NCBI GenBank assembly: GCA_016648135.1
Contig: JADDOH010010959.1
Location: forward strand, 37,360 to 101,359
From: Agrypnia vestita
Lineage: Eukaryota > Arthropoda > Insecta > Trichoptera > Phryganeidae
Direction: 5' to 3'
DNA length: 64,000 nucleotides
Made by a program: the position numbers and the translations under genes. Positions 43,807 through 56,155 of the stretch are shown here, in pieces (positions within the stretch are counted from its first letter, which is position 1; each line of letters opens with the position of its first letter). The notes beneath the pieces are model-generated. The model made no database searches, was not told the DNA's origin, and worked only from the letters and a program-made list of their open reading frames with translations.

Positions 43807-45447
43807 ACAGCGTGTATCAGAACTCAGAACTAGTCCACAATACTTAACAGGTGGATTCTTGCCTTGATTATGAATCGGAAATGTTCAAGCAACCATGACC
43901 AAATGAATATCAAAGTTTGCATTTTTTTTTTCAATATTCCTGACTTCTTTTTTACAAAACGTTGGAGTTACAGTAACTTAAATCGAAAACGAAAAATTCG
44001 TTCGTTTCAAAAAAAATCAAATAAAATTGTAATAAAAACCCTGAAAAAATTCCAATTGGAATATTGAAGGTTTTTATCATTTTATTTGATTCGTATAGGT
44101 AATATTTTTTTCATATCAATATAAATGAAAATGTAAATGTTCGTTTGTACAAAATCGATAATCTCTGTAAGTTATTCACTGATTGCTTTAATACGAGGAT
44201 ATTTTTGTATACTTACTTCGTTTTTATATACCTACTTTCTTTTTATTTATATAAACAAAAATGTAAATGTTCGATTGTACAAAATCTTAAATCCCCTAAA
44301 GTTCTTCAACTATTGCTTTGAAATTTTGACACAACATTCCATTCGAATTCGCACAAATTATTTTTTAAAAAAAAGGCACCGATACCTACCCTTTCAATAT
44401 TACCTAACCTGACCTAACATAACATTTTCCGAATTCAAATTTTTTTATTACTTTTGGTTGTCTTTGCTAAATTAAAGCGTTTGAACCATTGAGAAAAAGC
44501 ACTTCCGAGCTAATCGTTTTAAACGACATTGTTCCGAGATTCGTAAAAACCTTTAATATCACAATATTAAACACAAACAATATACTTCTACGATTCTAAA
44601 ATAAAGTGGATTCATTGTAAAAACGCAGTAATGTAAAATTGTAAAACAGTAAGTAAAATAAAAAATAAATAAAAAATTGTCAATATATGAAATTCACTTT
44701 TCGGTTCTCTAATTCGGACAAAATATTTATAACGATATCAATAATAATTTGCGTTTTTTGTAAAAGCAACACACACTATCTGTACCTATAAAACTCAATG
44801 TCTCTCTGTTCTCTATACAAATCTACATTTGTCCGATTCGACTAAAATTTGGCACACTTATGCTTTAGGACCCGGCGGGTAACATAGGCGACATTTCCCT
44901 CCTCTCCTTTTACCCCTTCCGTACCCCTGATATATTTTCGATGCAAATCTGTACCGTTCGACTGATCGGACTTAAAATTTGCAAAATTATTCTCCTCTAG
45001 CCTATCCTCTCCACCAGATAGATTTTACGTACAAATCTACACCGTTTCATCGATTGGACCCAAATTTTGCATACATATTTCCGACTGAAAAAATATGGCA
45101 TATTTCTTCCACGGACATCCTATCCATCCCAGCCTTGATTAAACGGAAACATTATTTTAATTAGAGGCTTTACAAAACAATGGAACCTTTGTTTTCCCCC
45201 GCAAACTTATTTTCAACTTAATCCTTAACCTATGCAACGCCGGGTACGAACATATTTAAGTTACTGTAATGATAGTCACGTTTTCCAAACAATAATTCAG
45301 AAATATTGAAAAAAATGCAAACTTTGATGTCGCTTATCTCCTTAAGTATTGATATTAGGTCTTAGTTGCTTGAACATTTTCGACTAATATAATCGAAGCA
45401 GGAATCCACCTGTAAAGTATTGTGGACTAGCTCTGTTACACCCTGTA
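43807..45447. mobile_element. ACAG-ended foldback element with nested insertion
   Basis: Outer arms ACAGCGTGTATCAGAACTCA and the complement of GAGCTCTGTTACACCCTGT-like sequence enclose TAGTCCACAATACTTAACAG and its inverse. The inner arm (GAACATTTTCGACT, CAAAGTTTGCATTTTTT) matches the foldback at 23001-23541. The middle holds diverged direct repeats (AATGTAAATGTTCG.TTGTAC at 44129 and 44260) and an RTE-like repeat (44782-45250). Confidence 0.65.
44782..45250 (-). repeat. RTE-like non-autonomous repeat with tandem units, copy 2
   Basis: On the minus strand it has a truncated CGTACCCGGCG-type start, GTTGAAAATAAGTTTGCGG, units with CAAATTTTG and CTGATATATTTT in inverse, and a TGAGTTTTATAGGTA end. 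It lies inside the foldback element, so it inserted later than the foldback. Confidence 0.7.
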
Positions 45448-45449
45448 TA

Positions 45450-45810
45450 ACCAACTACATTCGTAGTTGATATTAAAAACTATTCAAAATATTTCATGTA
45501 AGGGCAAATCGTTGATGTCATTCCTTTATCTGTACTGAATTAATTAATTACGGTTGATGCATGGAACATTATTTCATGTAATACGTAATTATTATTGAAT
45601 AATAATATATCCTAAATTAGCAAAAAATATTATATTACGTAATTTACGTTAGAAAATAGCTTGGAAATTATTTCGCTTCGTACGAAAATTCGTAAATTAT
45701 TTTAGGTTGAATTCATTCCACAATCCGCAATACGGTGTGAATTCACATTACGACTCGTTATATTAGTAACATTTATCAGTTAACTAATCAGCACATCATA
45801 CACGACATAT
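45450..45810. other. Intergenic, AT-rich
   Basis: No feature recognised. Confidence 0.35.
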
Positions 45811-45811
45811 G

Positions 45812-46241
45812 GCCCGATTCTGAAAATAACAATGTCTGGATCTTTAAGATCTTTATCCCAACACTTAATAGACGATAATAAAAATTAAAAATAAACGAGA
45901 CATAGCTTTACGTCGGTGTTTGTTTCTGTAAGTTTCTACATGAGATAGACATAGAGGGAGGGAGAAAGATGTAAATTGTTATCTGTCAAATGTCATGATG
46001 GGAAGATTTGAATACGCGGTAACGCGGTCATGACAAGTTTAGCCATGATATTTCATCTGGACGCTGCGGATGAAGAAATTAATACGTTTGTAAGAAACAA
46101 TCTTTCTTATATCATCTTTTAATACAGTGTATTTGAGCCGTAGAGCAATCCGCTCTGGACATTTTTAATTTTTATTATCGTCTATTAAGTGTTGGGATAA
46201 AGATCTTAAAGATCCAGACATTGCTATTTTCAGAATACGGA
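45812..46241. mobile_element. Foldback MITE with 75-bp terminal repeats
   Basis: Arms containing TTCTGAAAATA, CAATGTCTGGATCTTTAAGA and CACTTAATAGACGATAATA are mirrored at the right side with few differences. The extreme ends differ (GGCCCGATTCTG versus the complement of CAGAATACGGAT), so the exact limits and target duplication are uncertain. Confidence 0.75.
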
Positions 46242-46244
46242 TGA

Positions 46245-47670
46245 TAGAATGTGTCTTATTGGTTTGGTTGAATTAACTCCGTAGGACTAGGATTGTTTTA
46301 GTAATGTATATTAGTTGGCGCATCCGTATGACGTGCGCTGTACGTGTTTATGTATTGTCTTGTGAAATTCTCAAGAGATGAATCATAATCTAGTCCGGGC
46401 GATTTCGCCATCTCTCGAGGCGCCATCTCTCCGGTTAGCGCAAGCATGACTGTGTCGTGTCCGCGCGTGCGCGAGGGTATCGGGAGCCGTGAGTCATGGC
46501 CTGCCGGTGACGTAAGTCCCATTTCGTCACGTCCCGCGCTGACCGGAGCAGTTAGCCGGTGATGAGTGGCAATTACTGTATCACCATTTCCAGGGTTACC
46601 GCACCTGCGACTGCGTTATTTAACAGTGACGCGTTTTAGTTGAACTTTGGTCCTGTTGCCAAGTTGGCCCCGTTTTGTGTCTTACTTCATCATCATCATG
46701 ATCACATATTCGATTGCAAATACTCCAAATCGGTTTCCTCTTCCTCCGTACGCGAGGAATCAACGTGTAATGCTATTTTATCATCGACATCTATGAATGC
46801 GTAGAAAATTCAAAGCTTTACTTAACCTTTAATAGATGCTGACGAATGAATTATTAATCAGTATCATCTATAAATATAATTTTTCTTATATCATTGAAAT
46901 GCTACATACATGTTACGATGTAAACGTATCGTAAAAATGCGGCATTAAAAATAATTTTTAGAAATTCCTTTAAGTTTTTTGCGGAATTATGTGTGCATGG
47001 GCAGTCAGATAGATAACCCCGTGGAATTCCTATTAGAGCGATACACAATAAGTAGGTTACTCAACAAGTAAAAAGCAATTTACAGCGGACATGACTGACG
47101 GGCGCCTATTATACTTCGTCGCGCCTTTTCTTCTCCGACACACGCGCCCACTCGCTACAAATTGCACGGCGTCATTTATTGGGACTCTCTTCCTAAAGCG
47201 GCCTAGCTGGAATCCAAGTTGAAGAGAAAAGTGAAGGTAGTTATGCAATTTTTTCCTCTAAAATAGACCACTTAATGAATTACGTAATTCTCCGGATATA
47301 ACGATATAAAAATGTTATAGAATAGCACATTATACCTTAGGATAATGTTATGATTATAATACGCAAGTAAAGTGCAAGTATCCGTGTTCGTCTAACTTAA
47401 CGCTGCTACTGCGTGTCCGAGACTTGTCTCGTGACCGGACCTCGTGTCGCTGTTTGTGCCGCGGCTCCGGCGGGGTACACTAATAATATAACGAATGCTA
47501 ACCGATCTGCATAAAGAAACCGTCAACCTGTTTGTAGGTGTTTTCTCCCATCTCTAATGATACTTGGATTATACTACTTGTTATTTTTAACTGCCCTAAA
47601 TTATCGCAAAAGCGTGTAATTAGTTCATGTTTATTTAACGTTTTCCAATACCGGACTCGATTAATGGTAA
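46245..47670. other. Intergenic, two GC-richer patches
   Basis: Patches at about 46390-46680 and 47395-47475 are richer in GC. A 74-codon frame at 46298-46522 has no recognisable content. No repeats were paired. Confidence 0.35.
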
Positions 47671-47677
47671 TGTCTTA

Positions 47678-47822
47678 GGGCCGGTTGTTTCAAGTTGGAT
47701 CAAAGTAAGCGTTCTTTTAAAGCGTAGATTTTTACGTTCTCCACCAATCAGACGATCCGTTTTCGTAAAAATCTACGCTTTAATCGACCGCTTACTTTGA
47801 TCGAACTTGAAACAACCGGGCC
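47678..47822. mobile_element. 145-bp palindromic Harbinger-like MITE
   Basis: Same 145-base structure as 16963-17107 with only a few substitutions (GTAGATTTTTACGTTCTCCA shared), flanked by TTA on both sides (47675-47677 and 47823-47825). Confidence 0.85.
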
Positions 47823-47860
47823 TTAATTACATTAATATTTAAACAATGATGGTTTCTTAA

Positions 47861-48438
47861 GGGGGGGTAAGGTTAATTCGTACAAAAGAAGGCATGTTTT
47901 TGTGAATTTTTTGTGACGACACAGTTTAAATATATCTTTATTAAAACCAATGGTACATTAAAGTATGACTTTTGAAGAATATTGTGTAAAATTTTCAAGA
48001 CGAAATATTAAAAAATACGGCAATGGCAGCAATTATTCGGACGTGTCTCGGAAAAAAGTAGAATTGCGGTGTCCATCGTAACTTGGTGTTAGATCATCTG
48101 AAATCAAAAAATCAAAGTTCATTCGTTAGATAATAGATTTTCCCAGGTAACGCTAGGAGGGTTTTTTGAAATTTCAATTTTTCAATTTTTTTGAACACTT
48201 TGAAGGGAAAAACGCGATTTTTTTAAACGCGCACGTTTTTAAAGCACGTCCGGTAGTCCTCTAGCTGCCCGAGCAGGTATAGAAAATCAGTCTGAGTATC
48301 GCTAAAATGTTCATAATTTCGTCAATTTTGCTCCGATTGACTTGAAATTTTGACACAATATTCTTGCGATGTTATACATTCATTTAAAAAATTAAAAATA
48401 AAATGCAAAAAAAAAGTTAAAAACCTTACCCCCCCCCC
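47861..48438. mobile_element. TTAA-flanked element with G-run termini
   Basis: Begins GGGGGGGTAAGGTT and ends AACCTTACCCCCCCC, with TTAA on both sides (47857-47860 and 48439-48442). Apart from the ends, the arms are not complementary, and there is no coding capacity. A TTAA target suggests the piggyBac group; the termini are unusual. Confidence 0.6.
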
Positions 48439-48444
48439 TTAAGC

Positions 48445-48985
48445 CGAAGCCCGTATCGAGTTATCAAAAAAATGTACATGTTTATGGTATTTTATTTTAA
48501 TTTATAAAATATACATTGTTTCTCCCAGAAAAATTGATACATTTGTTAATAGTATGGCCAACATAACATAGGTCAACTTACGATGCACAAAGGTCTGTGT
48601 TAACTCTTCTCAAATGTCCCGAACCTGCGCCCTCGGCATGTACACTTATACGATTTAACTCCTTCGTCTGCGAGGGATGTAGCACCAGGATTATAAATTC
48701 ACCCTGGTGGTGAAACCGATATTGCAATCGGTTACACATGGTACTATTATTTGAAACGATTGGTTACTGAGATATAGCTGTTGTCTAGTACCGATGATTG
48801 TCCGTCGACCATCTGGATTGTCTTCATATCACTTTTCCTCTACCTAATGCGTGTCCGCAGACTGTCGTGAGAACTCTTGGCATCGCATAACTCACCGTTA
48901 ATAACGTTTACTCTTACTTAGAAAATAGTTTTACGTCTTACATAAATTAAATTCATCTCAAAAATTCTTTCACGATTTATTTAAA
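48445..48985. other. Intergenic, no feature recognised
   Basis: Nothing that can be supported. Confidence 0.35.
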
Positions 48986-48989
48986 TATA

Positions 48990-49205
48990 ATTAACAATAA
49001 TATACATTGTTTACACCGTTACTTTGTTGTGAAATACCAACATGTTTCAAGGTCCCTTTCCAAAATTAAAAATCCAAGTATAGACGTTAACAAAATAAGT
49101 ACATGGGAGATGATAATCAATTAAGAACCAGTATGTATGTATTTACTTAGTCGAAACTTGTTGGTATTTTCAACAATTAGTGGTGTAAACAAAGTATATT
49201 CTTGT
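48990..49205. mobile_element. Inverted pair of hammerhead-motif half-sites
   Basis: Arms with AATACAT or ATATACTTTGTTTACACCA and GAAATACCAACATGTTTC on the left mirror GAAACTTGTTGGTATTTTC and TGGTGTAAACAAAGTATATT on the right. Both sides keep the GAAA, stem III (CATG or CTTG), TT and stem I half, but the CTGANGA half is gone. It has the same tail as other copies (AGTGGTGTAAACAAAGT). Confidence 0.55.
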
Positions 49206-49219
49206 TAATTATATTAATA

Positions 49220-49580
49220 ACTAGCTGTTCGTACCCGGCGTTGCACGGGATAAAAAATAAGTTGAAAACAAATTTTTGGGGGAAACAAAGGTTTGATTCG
49301 AACGGTATAGATTTGCATCGAAAATATGTCAGGGGGGGGAAGGGGTATGAGAATAGGGGGAAATATCGCCTACGTTACCCGCCGAGTCCTAATTTTGAGT
49401 CCGATCGGTCAAACGGCACAGATTTGCATAGAAAATATGTCAGGGGGAGGGGAAGGGGTATGAGAATAGGGGGGAAATGTTGCCTATGTTACCCGCTGGG
49501 TCCCAACCATAAGTATGCAAAATTTGAAGCGAATCGGACAAACGGTGTGGATTTGTATAGAGAGTTTTATAGGTATAGAT
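49220..49580 (+). repeat. RTE-like non-autonomous repeat with tandem units, copy 3
   Basis: Starts CTAGCTGTTCGTACCCGGCG, then two or more units of about 110 bases (GATTTGCATCGAAAATATGT, a G-run, GCCTACGTTACCCGCC, CCGATCGGTCAAACGG), and ends GAGTTTTATAGGTATAGAT, an RTE-like 3' end. The 151-codon frame over it reflects the repeat. Confidence 0.75.
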
Positions 49581-49783
49581 GTCACCACAAAATCTTTATG
49601 TACTTTTTAAGAAAATATTTAATATCTTCTAATATTTATACATATAAAAATGTATAAAATGATCGCTAAATTGTCATTTTAAATTCAATTTCGACTTAGT
49701 AGATTTAGAACGAAAAAAAGTTAACCCATGACAACATAGTTTTTATTGTAAATCCTTTACATGCGAGGACTCGGTTTCCATTT

Positions 49784-50496
49784 GAAGACCCCATGGCAAG
49801 AAGTTGTTAACTAAATTCAAGTCATTATGAGATAATTAGACATTTGCATTTCGCCTTTGAAAAATATGTTTTATTGCTAATTCAAGATTATTTTTTATTG
49901 ATTTATGTCACTAAAATATCAAAAAAGTATTTACAAAGCAAAAAAACGCATTTACGCACAAAAAATAAAAATATATTAATTTTCCCTAAAAAATGTAGTC
50001 AACAGCCATTTTTTCGCCTTTGGAACTCATTTTTAATAGAATAACACCTTTTTAAAATTGGGAAAACACGAACAGCAAACAACCCTTCAAATGCTATCCG
50101 TTTTTACCATCCATTATCCAAAATTACAAAATACCTGGCATGTTAATTAATAATACAAAACATGGTATGTACCATTTAAAATTATTGAAAAATAATATAG
50201 AAGTACATATTATAATAGTCTTTAAATAAAAACAAATATGTGACAATACTGCCAGAGTAAAATTTATATTAACCATAAATATTCCAATCAAATTAAAAGG
50301 CGTGTTAATTTCAGAATGATGGCATGAACATGTTATTATTGAAGATAACATGTTCTTCCCATTAGTAACTGATTTGATTTTTATGAAAAAGTGTAGTTAA
50401 CATGTTCATCCCCATGATTTGAACATCTTCTATTTATTTTTAAGTTCTGAACTTATTTCCAAGTGTTAGTTAACAACTTCTTGCTATGGGGTCTTC
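49784..50496. mobile_element. GAAGACCCC MITE with 4-bp target duplication, copy 2
   Basis: Terminal repeats GAAGACCCCATGGCAAGAAG and complement, flanked by ATTT (49780-49783 and 50497-50500). Highly similar along its length to 18313-19087, with a 60-base shorter right part. Confidence 0.85.
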
Positions 50497-50499
50497 ATT

Positions 50500-52115
50500 T
50501 TATTGTACTTTTGTTTTCTTGACTACGATATTCGTTTGTATCACACTGGTACAAAATTAAAATTAAGATACATGAAAATCGTTTCTTCACCATTCGTATT
50601 ATTGTATTATCACTGGCATTTTGACACAGCCAATTACTGTTTTATAGCAATTTTAAATAAAGACAAGGTCTAAAGAGTCCATGATTCAAATTATGTTAGA
50701 ATAGTACCAGAAAGTAGGTACTTTCTAGTTCTATACTAACATTTTACAAGTACCTATGTAAAAATGCAATGTCATCGACATCAAGTCAATGTGCAAAATT
50801 TCAGCTTGATTGGATGGCGGGTTAATTTTTGCTTCCAAGATTTTTCCACGTTCAAGACCGGCGGTAAAGTTAATAAATATAAATAAAAGATTTAAAAATG
50901 ATGACTTTATTGTAACTTTCAAAAGTCTTCGCTAGAGGCCGACAATAGTCCGCCTAATTATTACGGACACATTTATTCTTATTCTAAAGACATTATTCTG
51001 TTGTTGCGTTCGCATTGCGACTACTTTTAAAAACAATACTCTTAAGTAATATGGTAATGCTTCCCACGTTAAGGTCTCTATCCCGTTATTTCACGACTGC
51101 AAATTACCTATGTAAGTAGGTACGTGTAGTTATCCGGTCTAAAGTCCTTCGGCCTGTACTCGGTACAGGTGTTTATTTATATATTCAATCACATGTTTTG
51201 CTGGTATTACAATAAAGAAAATTTTATATATACACATACATTAAAAACGCAAGTCTCTAAGTGTACCAGTTAACAACAAATATGATGTAAGAATTAAAAA
51301 TAAATATATAAGATAAGAAACATTAATATGTGCCAATAGTTTTTACATATTTATGAATAAATTAAATGACAGATAACATTTAGTACAGCAAATAAATTAT
51401 AACATAAATAATATCAATAAAGATACAATATGTTGCACACTTTTATCAAAATGTCCTTTACTAAACTTATCTACTGATTGAACTTGGAGTAGTTATGATT
51501 AATACAATATAATTAACTATTCTCAATAGTTTTATTAAACATTAAAATTATTTATGTATTACCAATTCTTTTATAATTTTAGAACCAATAAATGTTTAGT
51601 GTCTTTGAAGGGTTGAACTAAGAAAGTGTTCGGTTCGATTAATTTTTTTTCTGAATGTTACATAGTGACGGGATCAGATATACAAAAATGAATGACTACC
51701 GGAATTCGGTCCTTAGAATGTAATAGATTTTGTTCTGAGATCTTCCTATATTGCGGATAATGTTTTATGTTAATGTTTTTTTTTTTTTACATATTACCCG
51801 CGTTACGTAACAAATTATTTATGAAACATTGACCAAACTCAGCGTATCGTTTTATCACACCGACATTTTTGTTATCCAAGCATATCTGTCGGCAAGATAA
51901 TCACTTTAAAGTAATTCAATGTTGTAATTAATAATTATTACGAGTATATGTCAACCTATATAATTATTGCGTCCGGTTTTTAATGCACTAATCACCAAGT
52001 GTTTTCCTTACTCTGTTGAGTCGGTCTCTATAAGTTGCGTTATTCTACTCTGAACAAAATACCACGGGCAATGAATTTAAGACAAAAGTTTCATCGATGT
52101 ACACGAAACCTTTCT
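50500..52115. other. Intergenic, one RTE-like tail scrap
   Basis: AAATTTCAGCTTGATTGGAT near 50797 matches an RTE-type 3' tail (compare 24790). The rest is AT-rich with no recognisable feature. Confidence 0.35.
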
Positions 52116-52120
52116 TATTA

Positions 52121-52472
52121 TTCTTCTTCTTCTTCAACCTTCTGCTGGATATAGGTCTCTTCCATACCTTCCGTCCTTCCTTATTGTTTTCTAGTTGTAA
52201 CCATTTCTTCCTCTCCACAGTGGCTATATCGTCGACCCATCTCTTTTGACGTCTTCGAAGGCCTCTTTCATTCTCCCAAGGTCTCCACTTCAGAACTCTG
52301 GCGGTCCATCTTGTGACGTCATTTTAGATTCGCTACACGGATCCATGATATCCACTTCTCTTGTTCTGCGCATAATTATAATTCCATCTTTTAGGCTTAC
52401 GCCAAGCTTTGATCTCTCCATGGAACGTTGCGGGTATTTGAGCTTTTCTACGCTTTTCTTTACAAGGGCCAA
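52121..52472 (-). pseudogene. RTE/BovB-type LINE ORF2 C-terminal region
   Basis: The minus strand first reads YPQRSMERSKLGVSLKDG followed by MRRTREVDIMD (52290-52472). After a frameshift it reads WRPWENERGLRRRQKRWVDD then IATVERKKWLQLENNKEGRK (52121-52289). The order Q.(A/S)MER..LG(V/I)SL.D, RRT..VDI, WRP......R...RW.DD(I/L) is the conserved C-terminal segment of many arthropod RTE/BovB-like reverse transcriptases. The catalytic part is absent. This is a decayed fragment and a different family from 26355-27130. Confidence 0.7.
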
Positions 52473-52499
52473 GCCTCTGTAATTTTTGTGAATCCTAAG

Positions 52500-53730
52500 A
52501 GACTGAAAATCGGATAATAATAAAATAGTTAGTGTCTATCTTTTATCCACGCCCCCTTCCCCGATCAGTATGTTTCAAGTAGACTTTGAGAGAATATCAC
52601 CTATTACTGAGGCTCTGGCATCTTTCATAAAATTTCAATGCACTTTCATGGTCATCTTCAGGTTTATCTGTACGAGTAATGTGACTACGGATTCATTGAG
52701 ACAATACACAGTACAACTTGTTCCTATCAGATTTCGAATATTTTCTTTTGTTGAAAAATTGATCCGGTAAATATAAACTAAACTAGCCAGCCATATTTTT
52801 TTAAACGGTTTTAATTTTTTTTAAATTCGTAATTCCACTAATATTGGACGTAGAGAAAGAAGTACCACATTGCTCGGGATTTTATATATCAAGTCCTTCT
52901 ACATTTCAGTAAAATTAATGTTGTTCTGTTCTAATTAATTGACAATTTAACCTGCTATAATCTCTTATTACTTTTCCCGTCTCGCTTGGTGTTTGTACTA
53001 TTGTTCAAGGCGTTGCAATGTTTATTACCGCTCTGTCGTGTCTCTAACAGTTGTTTGTTGTTCCATCGTTCCGTTGTAGCTGTGAATGACGATTGCATAA
53101 TTACATTATTAGTTACCATTGTTAACATCTTCATAACTTAATTACTAATTTTCACATTGCACCGTGTTTTCCTCGAACGTCTCTCGCCGATCGTTTTGTT
53201 TTTGTTTTTTTTTAATACTAAATATTTTTATTCGGAATCCCGACGGCCTGTTACTACCCGCGCTTCTTACACGGTAAATTGTTTTAATTTCTGCCAATTT
53301 TCTAATTAATTTTTCACGCATCAACACGCCCTTCTACCGAGTTATTCAGTTTGCGTTCATCGACGACCGCTCTCACATTTCACGCGAAATTGCGGTTGGC
53401 GTAGCGCGATACGCGGTTCATTTAAAAATTGAATCCACTAATGGATTTGTGCAAAAAGCAATTGGCGTTTTGTAAACCAGTACTTATCCACATTCCTTAC
53501 CGTGGCTACATTGTTGAGTTAAATGTTGAACAGGGCATTTGTCACGCCTCAAATATTTTTAAGTATAATATACGCTCCTTACGTCATCGGCATTCATCGA
53601 TATAACTCATCATCGCCCCTGCAGCCCACGCCTGCTTTAGCGAGCAGAGCGTCGTGAGCAGTCCAAACGTCTCGGTATGTTCTTGGATAAAGCGGTACCG
53701 GGATAGGGTTGCCGATAATGGTCATTTTAC
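52500..53730. other. Intergenic, no feature recognised
   Basis: Frames of 60-66 codons at 52570-52770 and 53145-53327 have no recognisable content. Confidence 0.35.
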
Positions 53731-53737
53731 AATCTTA

Positions 53738-53740
53738 TTT

Positions 53741-53771
<31 letters not shown>

Positions 53772-54705
53772 TATTTATTTATTTATTAGAGACACTAACA
53801 GGATAATGGGTACATGACACTCAGATAATAAATATTGTAGTGAAGACTATGCCCATTATCCCAATTACAAGTGTCTTCGGCATGCTCTAGTAACATGTAT
53901 TTTTGTAATTAATTATATTTCACATGTACATTTATGTATATTATATATTTGTGTTTGAGTGTAGTGCGATTAGTATTTAATGATCTATAGGTTCATGTCG
54001 TCGTTTAGAAAATGGATGTTGTGTATGAGTGAGTTTTTGAACGAAGATAACGTGTCTGCAAGAATATCAGCATCAATGTTAGGGTCGGCACAATACAAAT
54101 TATATGTGCGACACAACCTTGTAATGGGAGAAAATTAACCGACATTATTAGTGTGCTGACTTATTCTGAAGAACTCAGGGTTTCTTATACGGGGTTTAAC
54201 ATGCAAATTTATATCAGATAGACAGAGAGAATCAATAGCTCCGCTGAGAATCTTGTGTAGCACAATGAGATCGGATATTTTTCGTCGGGACTCAAGTTTG
54301 TGCATCTTGAAAAAGGCAAGTCGATCTTCGTAGCTGTGAAGGTTATTGTGTTGACCAGCTTTGTATGACAAAATACGTAGAAACTTTTTCTGCACTCTCT
54401 CGATTCTCGTAATATGTGTTGTGTAATAAGGTGACCAAATAACTGACGAATATTCCAATATACTTCGTACTAGTGATGTATAGAGAATTTTTAGACTTTG
54501 AGGATTTTTAAAGTCTTGAGTAATTCTGGTGATAAATCCCAACATAGTATATGCCTTGTTTGTGATATTATCAAAGTGGTTTCTAAAAGTGAGTTTAGAA
54601 TCTAGCATGACGCCCAGATCCCTTATTGAATCGACTTTAGCGAGTGGAACGTCACCCAGTTTATAAACAAATTCTATTTTTTTAATATTTTTAGTGAAAC
54701 TAATA
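53738..54705 (-). mobile_element. Jockey-like LINE, 5'-truncated
   Basis: On the minus strand, a C-terminal coding portion (54135-54705), a 3' untranslated region that is nearly identical to 43311-43720, and a TAAA-repeat tail at 53738-53788. Confidence 0.85.
54135..54705 (-). pseudogene. Jockey-like LINE reverse transcriptase thumb and C-terminus
   Basis: Continuous minus-strand frame without its natural start: FTKNIKKIEFVYKLGDVPL, IRDLGVMLDSKLTFRNHFD, AYTMLGFITRITQDF, SLKILYTSLVRSILEYSSVI, WSPYYTTHITRIERVQKKFL, to a stop at 54135-54137. The DLGV.LD..L.F..H and LY..LVRS.LEY.S..WSP motifs define the thumb and connection region of CR1/Jockey-clade reverse transcriptases. The YADD active site and endonuclease lie beyond the 5' truncation. 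The frame is open for about 190 codons, so this is among the youngest LINE insertions here. Confidence 0.85.
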
Positions 54706-54709
54706 CATT

Positions 54710-55590
54710 ATCTTATTAATGATTTCATTGTAAGCTGTGTAGCATTAGTAATTTGGGGCATCGTTATTAACTGTTTTCTAAGTTTTAGTGACGAAAATTA
54801 TCAAACTAATTATACCACTAATGTATTCAATATTACAACTGATATTTGATATTTGAAAAGACATTGTTTTGTGTTGTTTTTTAATTCACTTTTTCTACTT
54901 GAAATGGAACTTGGAAGCCTATCACCTGGACCAGTGACCATGATCTACACTGTCACGTAAGCTTCTATCCTCTACGGATTTACTCTTTCTTATTTTTTAC
55001 TTATTGTGCGTGTACACGAATGATCTCTTTGATTTCTCGTCAGATATCCGTCAAACATCAAATCTGACAAAGTATGTTTCGTTGTATAATAGCGATAAAA
55101 ACGTGAATGTTACGCGTTATTGCTATTCTGAGAATAGAGGAGGTTTGTCGGTAACGATCGGTAGGCCAGAACAGATCACTTCCGTCGGACTACTCTGCCA
55201 GTAACATGTTCAGTAGATAATGCCTCTATATTCTCAGGATAGCAACATCATTATAATATCCTATAACAAAATAGACGGGACATACTTATTTATGTACGCG
55301 TAAAGTTTTTATGAGAATCTCACACAAATATCTGTCAAATGTTAATTTTTCTAATATTATATATAGGTGTATGCGTATATTTATATTTTTAAATATAGGT
55401 ATATAGTCGGTCACAGCATAACCTAAGTTTATACCCAGTGCACGCCACTGGTTTAATTCCCGAGCACTAAACCATCGCCATCGGGTTGCTTCACAGCGGC
55501 CTGCAGTACAAATAGCGAGGGGTTGGCAGCGGCTGCATTTGTGCTGACCTTCTCGCTCTCGCTCTGGACGGAGCCGGGTAGAGGTTCTTT
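54710..55590. other. Intergenic with a diverged inverted repeat
   Basis: TTGCTATTCTGAGAATAGAG (55120) and its inverse CCTCTATATTCTCAGGATAG (55221) form loose arms. The right flank (AAAATAGACGGGACATACTT) resembles 59010-59030 (AAAATAGACGGGGCGTATG), so an old repeat family has two copies here. Confidence 0.4.
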
Positions 55591-55593
55591 TAC

Positions 55594-55735
55594 AGTAGCC
55601 GGCAAACATCTTGAAATTCTACGGCGTAGTGGGGGGAAGTTTGCGCATCTACCTTTCCACCAAAGAGACCCAAATTTCGTCTTCTGCGCATTCCCCCACC
55701 ACGTCAAAGAATTTCAAGAAGTTTGCCGGCAACTG
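55594..55735. mobile_element. Compact hairpin MITE
   Basis: The arms of about 55 bases (AGCCGGCAAACATCTTGAAAT, CGTAGTGGGGG, TTTGCGCAT and inverses) pair with few mismatches around a central loop. No target duplication could be fixed. Overlapping frames on both strands are a consequence of symmetry. Confidence 0.65.
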
Positions 55736-56155
55736 TATATCCTGTAGCTCGGAGTGCGATCGAAATCGCTTCGTAATGAATCTAACTCTGTATCTTATTA
55801 TTCGGGATGAATGAATTAGGAGCGATCTATTCAGTCTGGTTTGTAACAACAAGATGCGCTCTCCTTTACCGACAAATTCATATTTTATCTAAATATAAAA
55901 ATTTCGTTGCCTGCCTGTACCGTAACTACGCAACTCCGTAACATCCTGAAATTGACGGCTAGTAAACGAAATTATACGGCTGGAGAAAGACACGGTCCTC
56001 GGACGCGCGGACGGCAACGGGGCGAATAGACGACACAGCCACCACCGCTTCTCCATGACCCGGCCAAAACATACCGCACATAGTAAGAGCAGGCCTTTGC
56101 TAAGGCGCGAACCATACACTTACGCCTCCTACGTTGACAGACTTTTTATAGATAA

